From Anaerolineales bacterium (GTDB lineage Bacteria > Chloroflexota > Anaerolineae > 4572-78 > J111), in NCBI GenBank assembly GCA_012032575.1, contig JAAUSP010000279.1:1-9405 (forward strand): 9,405 bases of DNA, written 5' to 3'. The translations under genes were made by a program, and so were the position numbers. How positions within the stretch are numbered: the first letter of the stretch is position 1; every line of letters begins with the position of its first letter. The notes below the pieces were generated by a model. The model ran no database searches and was not told the origin of the DNA. It worked only from the letters and a program-made list of their open reading frames with translations. Positions 1-5,310 of this stretch are shown piece by piece.

Positions 1-179
1 GGCCGAGGTGTGGGCGTGGCAGGTGTAGTTGGTTGTGTCGTTGTGGTGACCACAACGACAGGCGTTGGGGTATTTTGAGGTGGAGGCGTTGCCGCCGGCA
101 GGATTGAAGGGATCATCCCACAGAGGGTCAGCCACAATGAAGCGGAAATTATCAGGCTCAACCATAGCGACCAGTGCAT
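1..179 (-). CDS. 5' end of an exported protein with Thr/Pro-rich linker (partial, runs off the window)
   Basis: A short open frame starts at an ATG whose first base is 179 on the minus strand and stays open to position 1 (59 codons visible). It begins MHWSLWLSLIISASLWLTLC, a strongly hydrophobic stretch that looks like a signal peptide. It then passes through an Ala/Pro spacer into a low-complexity segment rich in Thr, Pro and Val (for example TPTPVVVVTTTTQPTTPATP). A strong AGGAGG lies 7 nt upstream. Such Pro/Thr linkers usually join an export signal or membrane anchor to an extracellular domain, but that domain lies outside the window. The Cys after LTL is not a good lipobox because the -1 residue is Leu. 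The gene is the third on this strand after the pentapeptide and lipase genes, 65 nt beyond the lipase end, so it may belong to the same operon. Function unknown. Confidence 0.75.
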   Translation of the reverse strand, partial: MHWSLWLSLIISASLWLTLCGMIPSILPAATPPPQNTPTPVVVVTTTTQPTTPATPTPR

Positions 180-186
180 GAGAAAA

Positions 187-192
187 CCTCCT
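187..192 (-). promoter_or_regulatory. Shine-Dalgarno AGGAGG for the gene starting at 179
   Basis: The plus strand reads cctcct here, which is AGGAGG on the minus strand, with a 7-nt spacer before the ATG at 179. This perfect site fixes the start of the small exported protein, whose visible part is short enough to be easily overlooked. Confidence 0.8.
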
Positions 193-244
193 TTTGGGTT
201 TATGAATAGGTTTAGCTGTGGCTCAGTATGGCCCAAAGCTTGGT

Positions 245-706
245 TCAATTCGGTATGTACCGAATGATAATAGGGAGAAAAATCTTTGTCCCCGCAGTAG
301 TTCCATCTACAACTGTGGTCCCCCAAACACCACTCCGGCCAAAGGTCTGACTGTTGGCCGTACCGGAGGACGCTATCGCTGCTGTATAGAGGCCAGGGAG
401 CAGAGGAATGAATTGGTAGGTATACTGGCCGTCACTGGCTACAGGATCGCCATTTTGCCCATTATCGTAAAGCGAGACAGTTTCCGTAGTCAGATCGGGT
501 CGAAGGAGGTAAGCCTTCAAGTTGGCATTCTGAATAGGGGTTGTCCCGGCGGTTAAGTTGGCCCTCATTACTATGGGGTTGCCAACTTGTCCCTCCTTAG
601 GCGAGGTAAAATATCCAGTTGTATATTGCTGGTGATGCTGGTAAAGGTAGCAATTGGAACGCCCGCTGACAGGGTTTGAGGTGTACTCTCGACAATTATT
701 GTCCAT
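245..706 (-). CDS. C-terminal segment of the frameshifted secreted lipase: Ig-like domain plus IFLPIIIR tail
   Basis: This minus-strand frame holds the natural continuation of the lipase, displaced by one base. Only about 620 down to 245 is likely to be meaningful; upstream of that it overlaps the main lipase frame. From YFTSPKEG onward it reads as a beta-sandwich module with a D-N-G-x-x-G-D...D-G-x-Y pattern (LYDNGQNGDPVASDGQYTYQF), seen in extracellular 'choice-of-anchor'-type or Ig-like domains of bacterial surface proteins. It ends with GTKIFLPIIIRYIPN. The IFLPIIIR part matches the tails of two other proteins in the window (IFLPLILK, IYLPLVMK), with four extra residues after the basic residue. 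Inserting one base near 611-620 joins it to the lipase as one ~779-aa protein. It is not a separate gene: no ribosome-binding site was found and its N-terminal residues are nonsense. Confidence 0.6.
   Translation of the reverse strand: MDNNCREYTSNPVSGRSNCYLYQHHQQYTTGYFTSPKEGQVGNPIVMRANLTAGTTPIQNANLKAYLLRPDLTTETVSLYDNGQNGDPVASDGQYTYQFIPLLPGLYTAAIASSGTANSQTFGRSGVWGTTVVDGTTAGTKIFLPIIIRYIPN
248..265. repeat. Perfect 18-bp palindrome (8-bp arms, 2-nt centre)
   Basis: The plus strand reads ATTCGGTA-TG-TACCGAAT, with perfectly complementary arms. On the minus strand it coincides exactly with the last six sense codons of the lipase C-terminal segment (ATT CGG TAC ATA CCG AAT, then TGA). It lies about 70 bp upstream of the start at 179, so it could be an operator for that gene. 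A hairpin would need opening to a 4-nt loop. A perfect 8-bp-arm palindrome at one fixed spacing is expected about 0.1-0.2 times in a window this size, so chance is possible. Confidence 0.4.
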
Positions 707-2583
707 GTACCAATGGCTGGGGTTTCAACTGTGTAGAGCGTAAGTGGGAAAAGATTATCCTGAAATACAGTGTATGTGACCCCTGAGAGGCGGGTTGCGG
801 GCGTTATCACATCTCCATCTGGACTACGGAGGCTGACCAGAACTTGATTAGCCGGAGCGACCACGATAAATGTTACAGGGGTGCTGGACTCGGTAGGGAT
901 GGAAAATTCTAAGCGTTGGGATTGCTTAAGTAAGTCTGTTTGAACGGTGGTAAATTGGTGAGTAAGTTTAGTCTCGTTTATCGGAACTGCTCGGTTCTCT
1001 GGAGAGGAAGGCGTGAAAGGCGGGGCAATACCACGTAGCAGGGGACTTACATAACGGTCAAAGATTTGCTGACCCCCTTCGCGTGATCCTCCGTGGTTTA
1101 GCATCCCCTCATGGTACCCCGAACAATCTCCGATTGTAGATGTGGGATGAGTCCATTTCCCATTAAGTGGAATTGCAAAGACACTGTTTACCGCAACCAC
1201 AAAGTCATTCGGCTTTTCCTCATAGTTATTCTCTATTACCCCCCAATCTTCGTTACATACATAATGTCCGGCGACCGCATAAAACTTTGTATCTTGGGGC
1301 TGAGTATGAAGTGTATTGAATTTTTGAACATATCCGGTCGTTAATTCGGGAAGCGAGGGATACTCGATTAACCCTTTAACGGTAGCCCCAAATTCTTCCA
1401 AACCAGTTAGTTTGCCATTTACAGCCGCATCGGCTAGCTTGGCTCCGCCATTAGGAGTACCAAGCATGATTAATTGATGGACACGACCTTTATCAAAATC
1501 CATCAGTCCAGAAATATATAAGCGAACAATTAGCCCTCCCATGCTATGAGCTATCACGTCAACTTTTTCGGCCCCTGTTGCCGCGGCTTTGCTCTCAATA
1601 TAAGTTTTCAGGCGACCGGCGTTTACGTAGATGTCGACGCCTCTTGGATCTTGGCTGGTAGAACCATTGGTGTTTAGGGTATCAACCGCAAATGCTTCGG
1701 TGATGCCAATGGATTTGAGATAATTATTTTGATACGTGGTCCAAGTACTGGCATTAGAAACGTATCCATGCACCAGAATAACCGGCCGTGGGCGAACCAT
1801 AAACGAGATTACCGGCGACTCGAAAACTCGCCCAGCCGTGGTAGTAAATCGCGCTATCAGTTGATGTCTTTCGGTTCGATTGCCGAAGTTATCCCAGGCC
1901 AGCCCTGCTGCTGAGAACGAAAGTTCAGCCACAGTTCTAGCATTACTGCCGGTTCCAACAGTTTGGTTAGCCAGTTCAGCGATAGTCGTTGAATTCCTAA
2001 TCAGGGATACTGTGCCATTTTGGGTAGCCGTACCACAATTATCAATATTGACCTTAGTTTTAACCTGATTCCCATCCACCGTCCCTCTTGGAGTAGTAGT
2101 ACCAGGATCGTAAGCGATGTTATCTCGGCTGTCTTTAACTTGCGCAACGGTGAGACGTAAACAAGCGGCTGGACTGAAGGTCAAATAACCATCCCAAATT
2201 CCGGATCCTCCAGTTGCACTGAGATACGTTCCATTAAACCCCCGGCAATTGGCGCTCATTATAAATTGAAATGATCCGGAATTATGGTTATCAGTCCATA
2301 TTCCAGTTAAAGAGCTTCCCGAACTCGTTCCATTGATCGTTCCACTAATCTCCGAATTTGCATACGTTCCGGTGACAATATTGCCCGATTGCGTAAGTAT
2401 CATAATAGCTGATCCAGAAGAACCAAAAGTATCCCAAGAGGTATTCCATGTACCTGTCCAGGCACATGGAGTATTGAGGGTAACTGGACTGGCAGCTGTG
2501 ATAAGCGACTCGTATTTACCGGCTAAAGCTATAAAAACCAATAAAGTGAGACAAACAGCAACTGGTAAACGATTCATCTTCAT
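571..2583 (-). CDS. Secreted alpha/beta-hydrolase, lipase/esterase (PGAP1/LipA-like), C-terminus lost by frameshift
   Basis: Predicted exported lipase or esterase. The start at ATG 2583 is preferred over the TTG at 2586 because AGGA lies 8 nt upstream. Residues 1-32 are a signal peptide (MKMNRLPVAVCLTLLVFIALA). Residues ~38-135 form a Gly/Thr/Trp-rich beta-repeat domain (GTW...G..VTGTY...GI..G). Residues ~140-265 look like a CARDB/Ig-like domain with two Cys. The hydrolase core starts at VILVHGYVSN (~268; oxyanion HG), followed by the nucleophile elbow VIAHSMGGL with Ser347 and by LIMLGTPNGGAK, typical of this lipase group. Likely remaining triad residues are Asp460 (NDFVVAVNS) and His491 (YHEGMLNH); this assignment is inference. 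Residues ~530-640 form another beta domain. The last 14 residues are out-of-frame; the real C-terminus continues in the frame ending at 245. Its start is only 13 bp from the pentapeptide stop, so they are probably co-transcribed. Base composition looks more AT-rich than its neighbours by eye. Confidence 0.85.
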   Translation of the reverse strand: MKMNRLPVAVCLTLLVFIALAGKYESLITAASPVTLNTPCAWTGTWNTSWDTFGSSGSAIMILTQSGNIVTGTYANSEISGTINGTSSGSSLTGIWTDNHNSGSFQFIMSANCRGFNGTYLSATGGSGIWDGYLTFSPAACLRLTVAQVKDSRDNIAYDPGTTTPRGTVDGNQVKTKVNIDNCGTATQNGTVSLIRNSTTIAELANQTVGTGSNARTVAELSFSAAGLAWDNFGNRTERHQLIARFTTTAGRVFESPVISFMVRPRPVILVHGYVSNASTWTTYQNNYLKSIGITEAFAVDTLNTNGSTSQDPRGVDIYVNAGRLKTYIESKAAATGAEKVDVIAHSMGGLIVRLYISGLMDFDKGRVHQLIMLGTPNGGAKLADAAVNGKLTGLEEFGATVKGLIEYPSLPELTTGYVQKFNTLHTQPQDTKFYAVAGHYVCNEDWGVIENNYEEKPNDFVVAVNSVFAIPLNGKWTHPTSTIGDCSGYHEGMLNHGGSREGGQQIFDRYVSPLLRGIAPPFTPSSPENRAVPINETKLTHQFTTVQTDLLKQSQRLEFSIPTESSTPVTFIVVAPANQVLVSLRSPDGDVITPATRLSGVTYTVFQDNLFPLTLYTVETPAIGTWTIIVESTPQTLSAGVPIATFTSITSNIQLDILPRLRRDKLATP
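611..620 (-). other. Frameshift site in the lipase gene (one base missing)
   Basis: Upstream codons read ...SITSNIQL in the main frame, and sensible sequence resumes as YFTSPKEGQVGNP in the frame one base back. One extra base in the minus-strand context CTGGATATTTT would give a continuous IQL-x-YFTSPKEG. As written, the main frame runs 14 unrelated residues (DILPRLRRDKLATP) to a TAG at 571. The length arithmetic (2339 + 1 = 780 codons) fits a single missing base. Confidence 0.65.
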
Positions 2584-2591
2584 CAATAGGT

Positions 2592-2597
2592 TCCTTT
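2592..2597 (-). promoter_or_regulatory. Ribosome-binding site of the lipase, touching the upstream gene's stop codon
   Basis: The minus strand reads AAAGGA here, 8 nt before the ATG at 2583. The first A of the motif (2597) is the last base of the upstream pentapeptide TGA (2597-2599). The spacing supports ATG 2583 over the TTG at 2586 or the ATG at 2577, and implies coupled translation. Confidence 0.7.
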
Positions 2598-4024
2598 CAG
2601 TCTAAGACTAACGTCTGAGATAAATTTGGCGGCAGCCCTAATTCTTTACGCAAGTCCTCAATTTCAAGCCGAATGTGAGGCGGGCAGTCCAGCCCATAAA
2701 TCGCGGCCTGTTTTTCCAGTTCTTGCAGCCGCCGTTCCTTGATCGGTCTGACTAATTCAAATAAACCGGAGACAAGGGTACGTAAAGAACCTTGTCTTTC
2801 CTGCTCGACGCCGGGCGTACTTGTGTCTTGAACTTGTTCTAACTCATCTTGATAGACCTTGCGAAACTCCGTATCCACACCTCCTGCCTCGACTCGTTGC
2901 GGTACCTGGATCTTAACCAACGCATCATCTCCGATCATCTCAAATCCCTGAATGATATAGTGGGTTTCCTCCTGCAACCTCACAAAAGCCCTTTGCAAAG
3001 CCTCACGGTTGTCGTCGTTGCGGATGAGTAGTGAGATGGTGGCAGAGGCTTTCCTGAAAATTTTCTCGAAGTCGCCCGGTTTCAGATTTACCGGAAACGC
3101 AGGAAAGCGTCCCATGTTACCGTGTTCATCAGGTACAGCCCTAAAGAATACAAAATCGCACTTGACCCCCCTGATGTTGGTGGCCTCATCGCCAATCTGT
3201 TCGTCCATGTGGACAGCGGTCAGTCTAGACTCCCCTAAATTGGTTCCATTCAGTGTAGCCTGCTTGATATTGGCTTTCTGTAGATTAGCCTGCTGAAGGT
3301 TAGCTTGTTGCAGCTTGGCCCCGGCCAGGTTAGCTTGCTCCAAATTAGTGTTTTTCAGATTGGCCTGCTGAAGATCGGCCCCCACAAAGTTAGCATGAGC
3401 CAGGTCGGCTCCTTCCAGGTTGATCCCGGCGAGTGCCAAACCCTCGAACTCTTTCTTTTTGAGCCTGAGTCCTGTCAACAGGAGGCGAATGTGGGGGTAT
3501 TTGAGATAACTGCTGCCTATTCGGGCGTACTCTAGGCCCTCGGCTTTACGCCAACTGGTTCGGATAACTTTGGCCTCTTTGAAATCTGCGCCTTTTAGAG
3601 CAGCCGCCGTAAAATCGGCGTCGGTCAAGTCCGCCCCATTGAAGCGTGTGCCACCGCTAACGGCCACCCTGAGATAAATCTTCCACAGCCAATCGAAGCG
3701 CTTGTCCCCGGCAATGGCTAAGTGAGCAAAGTAGCCGCCGAAGCCGGCCCCGATCAAGGCCCCAAACCAGCCTGATAGCCATCGGCCATTGGTGGGGGCT
3801 GCGCCGGGAATATGGGTGATATATTCGGCCAGTAGGGGAAACCTCTGGGCCAGCCAGTCTTCGGCGTCCCTAAAGGTTGAGGTGAAAAGGAAAAGGGCCA
3901 GGGGAGCCAGGGCGGCGATAACCAGCAAAACAATGCTGCCAATGCCGGCTTTAGAGTCATCAATCGTCACAGTGGGGGCGATGACAACGGCGATGATCAG
4001 GATGAGACCGATGCCGATAAACAC
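2597..4024 (-). CDS. Pentapeptide-repeat membrane protein, C-terminal part (after frameshift)
   Basis: Main open frame of a pentapeptide-repeat protein. The GTG at 4024 is only the first in-frame start after an indel; the true gene begins at 4577. Numbering here is from the GTG. Hydrophobic helices lie at ~1-20 (FIGIGLILIIAVVIAP), ~26-50 and ~83-105. A short pentapeptide run follows at ~128-152 (FNGADLTDADF), then a longer one at ~196-265 of A(N/D)L/F units (GADLQQANLKNTNLEQANL), expected to fold as a right-handed quadrilateral beta-helix. Residues ~290-395 form a mixed alpha/beta region (PGDFEKIFRKASATISLLIR...) like one I recall after pentapeptide repeats in cyanobacterial proteins. The last ~65 residues are helical, with GLDCPPHIRLEIEDL, a motif I associate from memory with Chloroflexota/cyanobacterial signalling (NACHT/CHAT-type) proteins. 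Role unknown: a membrane-anchored scaffold or protein-interaction platform is the best inference. No enzymatic motif seen. Confidence 0.8.
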   Translation of the reverse strand: MFIGIGLILIIAVVIAPTVTIDDSKAGIGSIVLLVIAALAPLALFLFTSTFRDAEDWLAQRFPLLAEYITHIPGAAPTNGRWLSGWFGALIGAGFGGYFAHLAIAGDKRFDWLWKIYLRVAVSGGTRFNGADLTDADFTAAALKGADFKEAKVIRTSWRKAEGLEYARIGSSYLKYPHIRLLLTGLRLKKKEFEGLALAGINLEGADLAHANFVGADLQQANLKNTNLEQANLAGAKLQQANLQQANLQKANIKQATLNGTNLGESRLTAVHMDEQIGDEATNIRGVKCDFVFFRAVPDEHGNMGRFPAFPVNLKPGDFEKIFRKASATISLLIRNDDNREALQRAFVRLQEETHYIIQGFEMIGDDALVKIQVPQRVEAGGVDTEFRKVYQDELEQVQDTSTPGVEQERQGSLRTLVSGLFELVRPIKERRLQELEKQAAIYGLDCPPHIRLEIEDLRKELGLPPNLSQTLVLD

Positions 4025-4577
4025 ATGGGCTGCGATGGCCGCGGGCCCAGAAATAGTTCAAGACGGTACGTAGCGCCACCGTGAGCAGAATCGCCCCCAG
4101 GCCGGTAGCGGTCAGGGTCAGGCCCGAAGGTTGCCGGCGTGAGTCGAGGAAAAAGTGGGTCGTAAACACGCCAGTCAGCACGGCCGGAAAGGCCGAAAGC
4201 AACGAGAACAAGCCGGCGCAGAAAATGACCACAAAAGCCCACCCCTGGCTTAGACCGGCCTGCACCCCGCTAAAATTGGCCTGAGTCAGCGTGGCCTCGG
4301 TAAAGTTAGCCCCCTGAATTTTAGCCTCGCTAAAATCTGTTGAGCCGGCCCCTGGCTGGGCTTCACCCGAAGCCTTGATAAAGGTGGCTCCCCGCAGGTC
4401 GGCGTTGCGGAACTTGGTCCCTTGAAGGTCGGCCCCGCTAAAGTCGGCCTGGCGCAGGTTGGCCCTGGAAAAGTCCGCCCCACTCAGACCGGCGTTCCTG
4501 AAGTCGGCTTGGGCTAGGTTTTGCCCTCTAAAATTTGAATTCTCTAAATCTGGACGTTCACGAAAAACTTTAGGCAT
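3960..4577 (-). CDS. Pentapeptide-repeat membrane protein, N-terminal part (before frameshift)
   Basis: N-terminal portion of the same ~659-aa protein. The start at ATG 4577 (MPKVFRERPDLE) is preferred over an in-frame GTG-, TTG- or CTG-type start at 4643, because AGGGGGG sits 7 nt upstream and the extra 22 residues have no pentapeptide character and would begin inside an inverted repeat. Residues ~9-106 are A(D/N)F/L pentapeptides (QADFRNAGLSGADFSRANL), interrupted at ~70-80 by a short Gly/Pro loop. Two hydrophobic helices follow at ~113-143 (WAFVVIFCAGLFSLLSAF) and ~152-178. Sense ends at about 4046; the remaining residues to 3960 are out of frame. With the C-terminal part, the protein has pentapeptide blocks on both sides of about five hydrophobic helices. 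First gene of the minus-strand cluster, divergent from the propeller protein. Confidence 0.8.
   Translation of the reverse strand: MPKVFRERPDLENSNFRGQNLAQADFRNAGLSGADFSRANLRQADFSGADLQGTKFRNADLRGATFIKASGEAQPGAGSTDFSEAKIQGANFTEATLTQANFSGVQAGLSQGWAFVVIFCAGLFSLLSAFPAVLTGVFTTHFFLDSRRQPSGLTLTATGLGAILLTVALRTVLNYFWARGHRSPCVYRHRSHPDHRRCHRPHCDD
4043..4048 (-). other. Frameshift site in the pentapeptide gene (one extra base)
   Basis: The minus strand reads TTCTGGGCCCGCGGCCATC. Removing one base of the GGGCCC run gives a continuous NYFWAAAIAAHVFIGIG, joining the two hydrophobic frames. As written, the upstream frame degenerates into Arg/His/Ser/Cys-rich nonsense (GHRSPCVYRHRSHPDH) to a stop at 3960. The combined length (1981 - 1 = 660 codons) fits one extra base, and a GC-rich homopolymer is a typical site for a sequencing indel. 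Confidence 0.75.
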
Positions 4578-4584
4578 GGTTAGA

Positions 4585-4591
4585 CCCCCCT
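4585..4591 (-). promoter_or_regulatory. Ribosome-binding site deciding start 4577
   Basis: The minus strand reads AGGGGGG followed by a 7-nt spacer (TCTAACC) and ATG. A G-rich variant Shine-Dalgarno at ideal spacing favours the start at 4577 over the longer in-frame extension to 4643. Confidence 0.6.
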
Positions 4592-4613
4592 GTAAGATAA
4601 AGACTCGAAAAAC

Positions 4614-4643
4614 ATTAGAGTTGTTGCTGAATAAGGTGAGCAA
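4614..4643 (-). promoter_or_regulatory. Candidate promoter for the pentapeptide-lipase cluster
   Basis: On the minus strand TTGCTC (4638-4643) and TCTAAT (4614-4619) are separated by 18 nt, resembling sigma70-type -35 and -10 boxes (4/6 and 5/6 matches). Initiation would fall near 4607, leaving a ~30-nt leader with the G-rich ribosome-binding site. The boxes overlap the left end of the inverted repeat, so the resemblance could be fortuitous. Confidence 0.3.
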
Positions 4644-4753
4644 ATTTTTGGATACGGATAAACACAGATTTCACGGATTTTTCTCTTGATTTTTTCTAAT
4701 CTGTGTTTATCCGTGTTAATCTGTGTCCAACTTCTTATTGAGCAACAAGTCTA
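4616..4753. repeat. 138-bp compound inverted repeat made of ~10-nt ATCYGTGTTW-like units
   Basis: The outer arms 4621-4635 (TTGTTGCTGAATAAG) and 4734-4748 pair at 14 of 15 positions, with further matches to 4616/4753. The inner arms 4655-4670 (CGGATAAACACAGATT) and 4698-4713 are perfect 16-bp complements around a 27-nt T-rich centre. Within the right arm three head-to-tail 10-mers occur: ATCTGTGTTT (4699), ATCCGTGTTA (4709), ATCTGTGTCC (4719). The left arm carries the same unit family on the opposite strand (4650-4678), but the TTGGA-type sequence flanking it lacks one 10-nt unit relative to the right arm. I recall similar ATCCGTGTT/ATCTGTG strings as dispersed intergenic repeats in several phyla, but cannot name a family. 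It lies between divergent genes and has no T-run directly after the stem, so it is not a standard terminator. Confidence 0.75.
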
Positions 4754-4838
4754 TTTTTAACTGTGCTTACTATGCCATATTTTTGGTTGAAAGTTAATAG
4801 GCTGCTGCTGACGGGTTAATGAGAAGCTGCTGAGAATA

Positions 4839-4866
4839 TTGCCTCACCCCCTAATTGTGTTAAAAT
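4839..4866 (+). promoter_or_regulatory. Candidate promoter for the propeller-protein gene
   Basis: TTGCCT (4839-4844) and TAAAAT (4861-4866), 16 nt apart, match the sigma70 -35 and -10 consensus at 4/6 and 5/6 positions. Initiation would fall near 4873, giving a ~112-nt structured leader before the ATG at 4985. The rest of 4754-4838 shows no gene or clear element. Confidence 0.4.
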
Positions 4867-4876
4867 AGCGGCGACT

Positions 4877-4937
4877 CTCCGGCTTTGACCGGAGGCCTTA
4901 CCAAGCCAGCCGGGACAGCTTTTAACCCGGTTTTTGT
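4877..4937 (+). terminator. Structured leader: hairpin followed by a terminator-like stem and T-tract (possible attenuator)
   Basis: A perfect 6-bp stem CTCCGG/CCGGAG (4877-4882 and 4889-4894, loop CTTTGA) is followed by a second stem CCGGG/CCCGG (4910-4914 and 4926-4930), extendable by a G-U and an A-U pair. TTTTTGTTT (4931-4939) runs directly on. That is the layout of an intrinsic terminator, yet it lies between the candidate promoter and the start codon. Five CCGG tetramers between 4879 and 4945 are mutually complementary, so alternative folds are possible. This suggests attenuation or a leader-controlled switch, but it matches no riboswitch class I recognise. It could instead end a short upstream transcript. 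Confidence 0.35.
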
Positions 4938-4968
4938 TTGTCCGGTTTTAGCGGCGCACCTCATCACG

Positions 4969-4975
4969 AAAGGAG
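4969..4975 (+). promoter_or_regulatory. Ribosome-binding site for start 4985
   Basis: AAAGGAG followed by a 9-nt spacer places the start at ATG 4985 and not at the in-frame TTG at 4982. Confidence 0.75.
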
Positions 4976-4984
4976 AAAAGGTTG

Positions 4985-5260
4985 ATGTGGAATTTTTCTC
5001 TAAGCAACTTGCGTCGGGGCTTGACCGTTTCGGCCCTGGCCCTGGTGACTGTCTGCCTGATGGGTCTAAAACCATTGGCCGGTGAACCGGCCAACAAGGC
5101 CCTGATTTCGCCGGAGCAAGCAACGGCCTTAGCCGTTAATAATTGGCGCGAAATTCCGGCGGGTTACGAACTGCTCCATCCTCGTTACCGGGTGGCCTTC
5201 ACGGCTGAAGGCGTCACCTTCGCCGCCCGGCCGGCGGTCCAACCTGGCAGTGGCAGCTAA
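4985..5260 (+). CDS. Giant exported repeat protein, N-terminal part with signal peptide (before frameshift)
   Basis: First 91 codons of a ~1196-aa exported protein interrupted by a frameshift. MWNFSLSNLRRGLTVSALAL then VTVCLMGLKPLAGEP is a classical signal peptide: a basic n-region, a hydrophobic core and a small-residue cleavage region near residue 35. The mature start (NKALISPEQATALAVNNW...) leads into a beta-rich segment, YRVAFTAEGVTFAARPA, which continues after the frameshift as GGPTWQWQLTG. This kind of N-terminal module, with an xxVTF motif followed by WxWxLTG, recurs from memory at the start of secreted propeller proteins in Chloroflexota. The last ~8 residues before the TAA at 5258-5260 are out of frame. 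Alone it would be a non-functional 91-aa peptide. No other gene shares its strand upstream; the nearest is divergent. Confidence 0.75.
   Translation: MWNFSLSNLRRGLTVSALALVTVCLMGLKPLAGEPANKALISPEQATALAVNNWREIPAGYELLHPRYRVAFTAEGVTFAARPAVQPGSGS
5229..5240 (+). other. Frameshift site in the repeat-protein gene (one base missing)
   Basis: The frame from 4985 reads GVTFAARPA and then loses sense, while the frame one base back is open upstream of the GTG at 5311 and reads GGPTWQWQLTGATAGEVSLAEIEAGL. One extra base in the GC-rich run GGCCGGCGGTCC joins them as ...FAARPAGGPTWQWQLTG. The length arithmetic (3590 + 1 = 1197 codons) fits one missing base. Confidence 0.75.
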
Positions 5261-5310
5261 CCGGGGCGACTGCCGGCGAGGTATCCCTGGCCGAAATTGA
5301 AGCTGGCCTG

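Noticed and set aside
218..556. Plus-strand open frame of 112 codons opposite the lipase C-terminus
   Set aside because: Composition is nonsense-like (Arg/Gly/Cys-rich), there is no ribosome-binding site, and it lies opposite a segment with clear beta-domain and tail features.
571..640. Programmed -1 frameshifting in the lipase, with AGGAGG near 590
   Set aside because: No canonical X XXY YYZ slippery heptamer is present. The AGGAGG lies downstream of the point where sense switches frame, whereas bacterial stimulatory sites lie upstream. A simple one-base indel explains it better.
4578..4643. Longer N-terminus of the pentapeptide protein starting at 4643
   Set aside because: The added residues show no pentapeptide pattern or signal peptide and begin within the inverted repeat. 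A good ribosome-binding site supports 4577.
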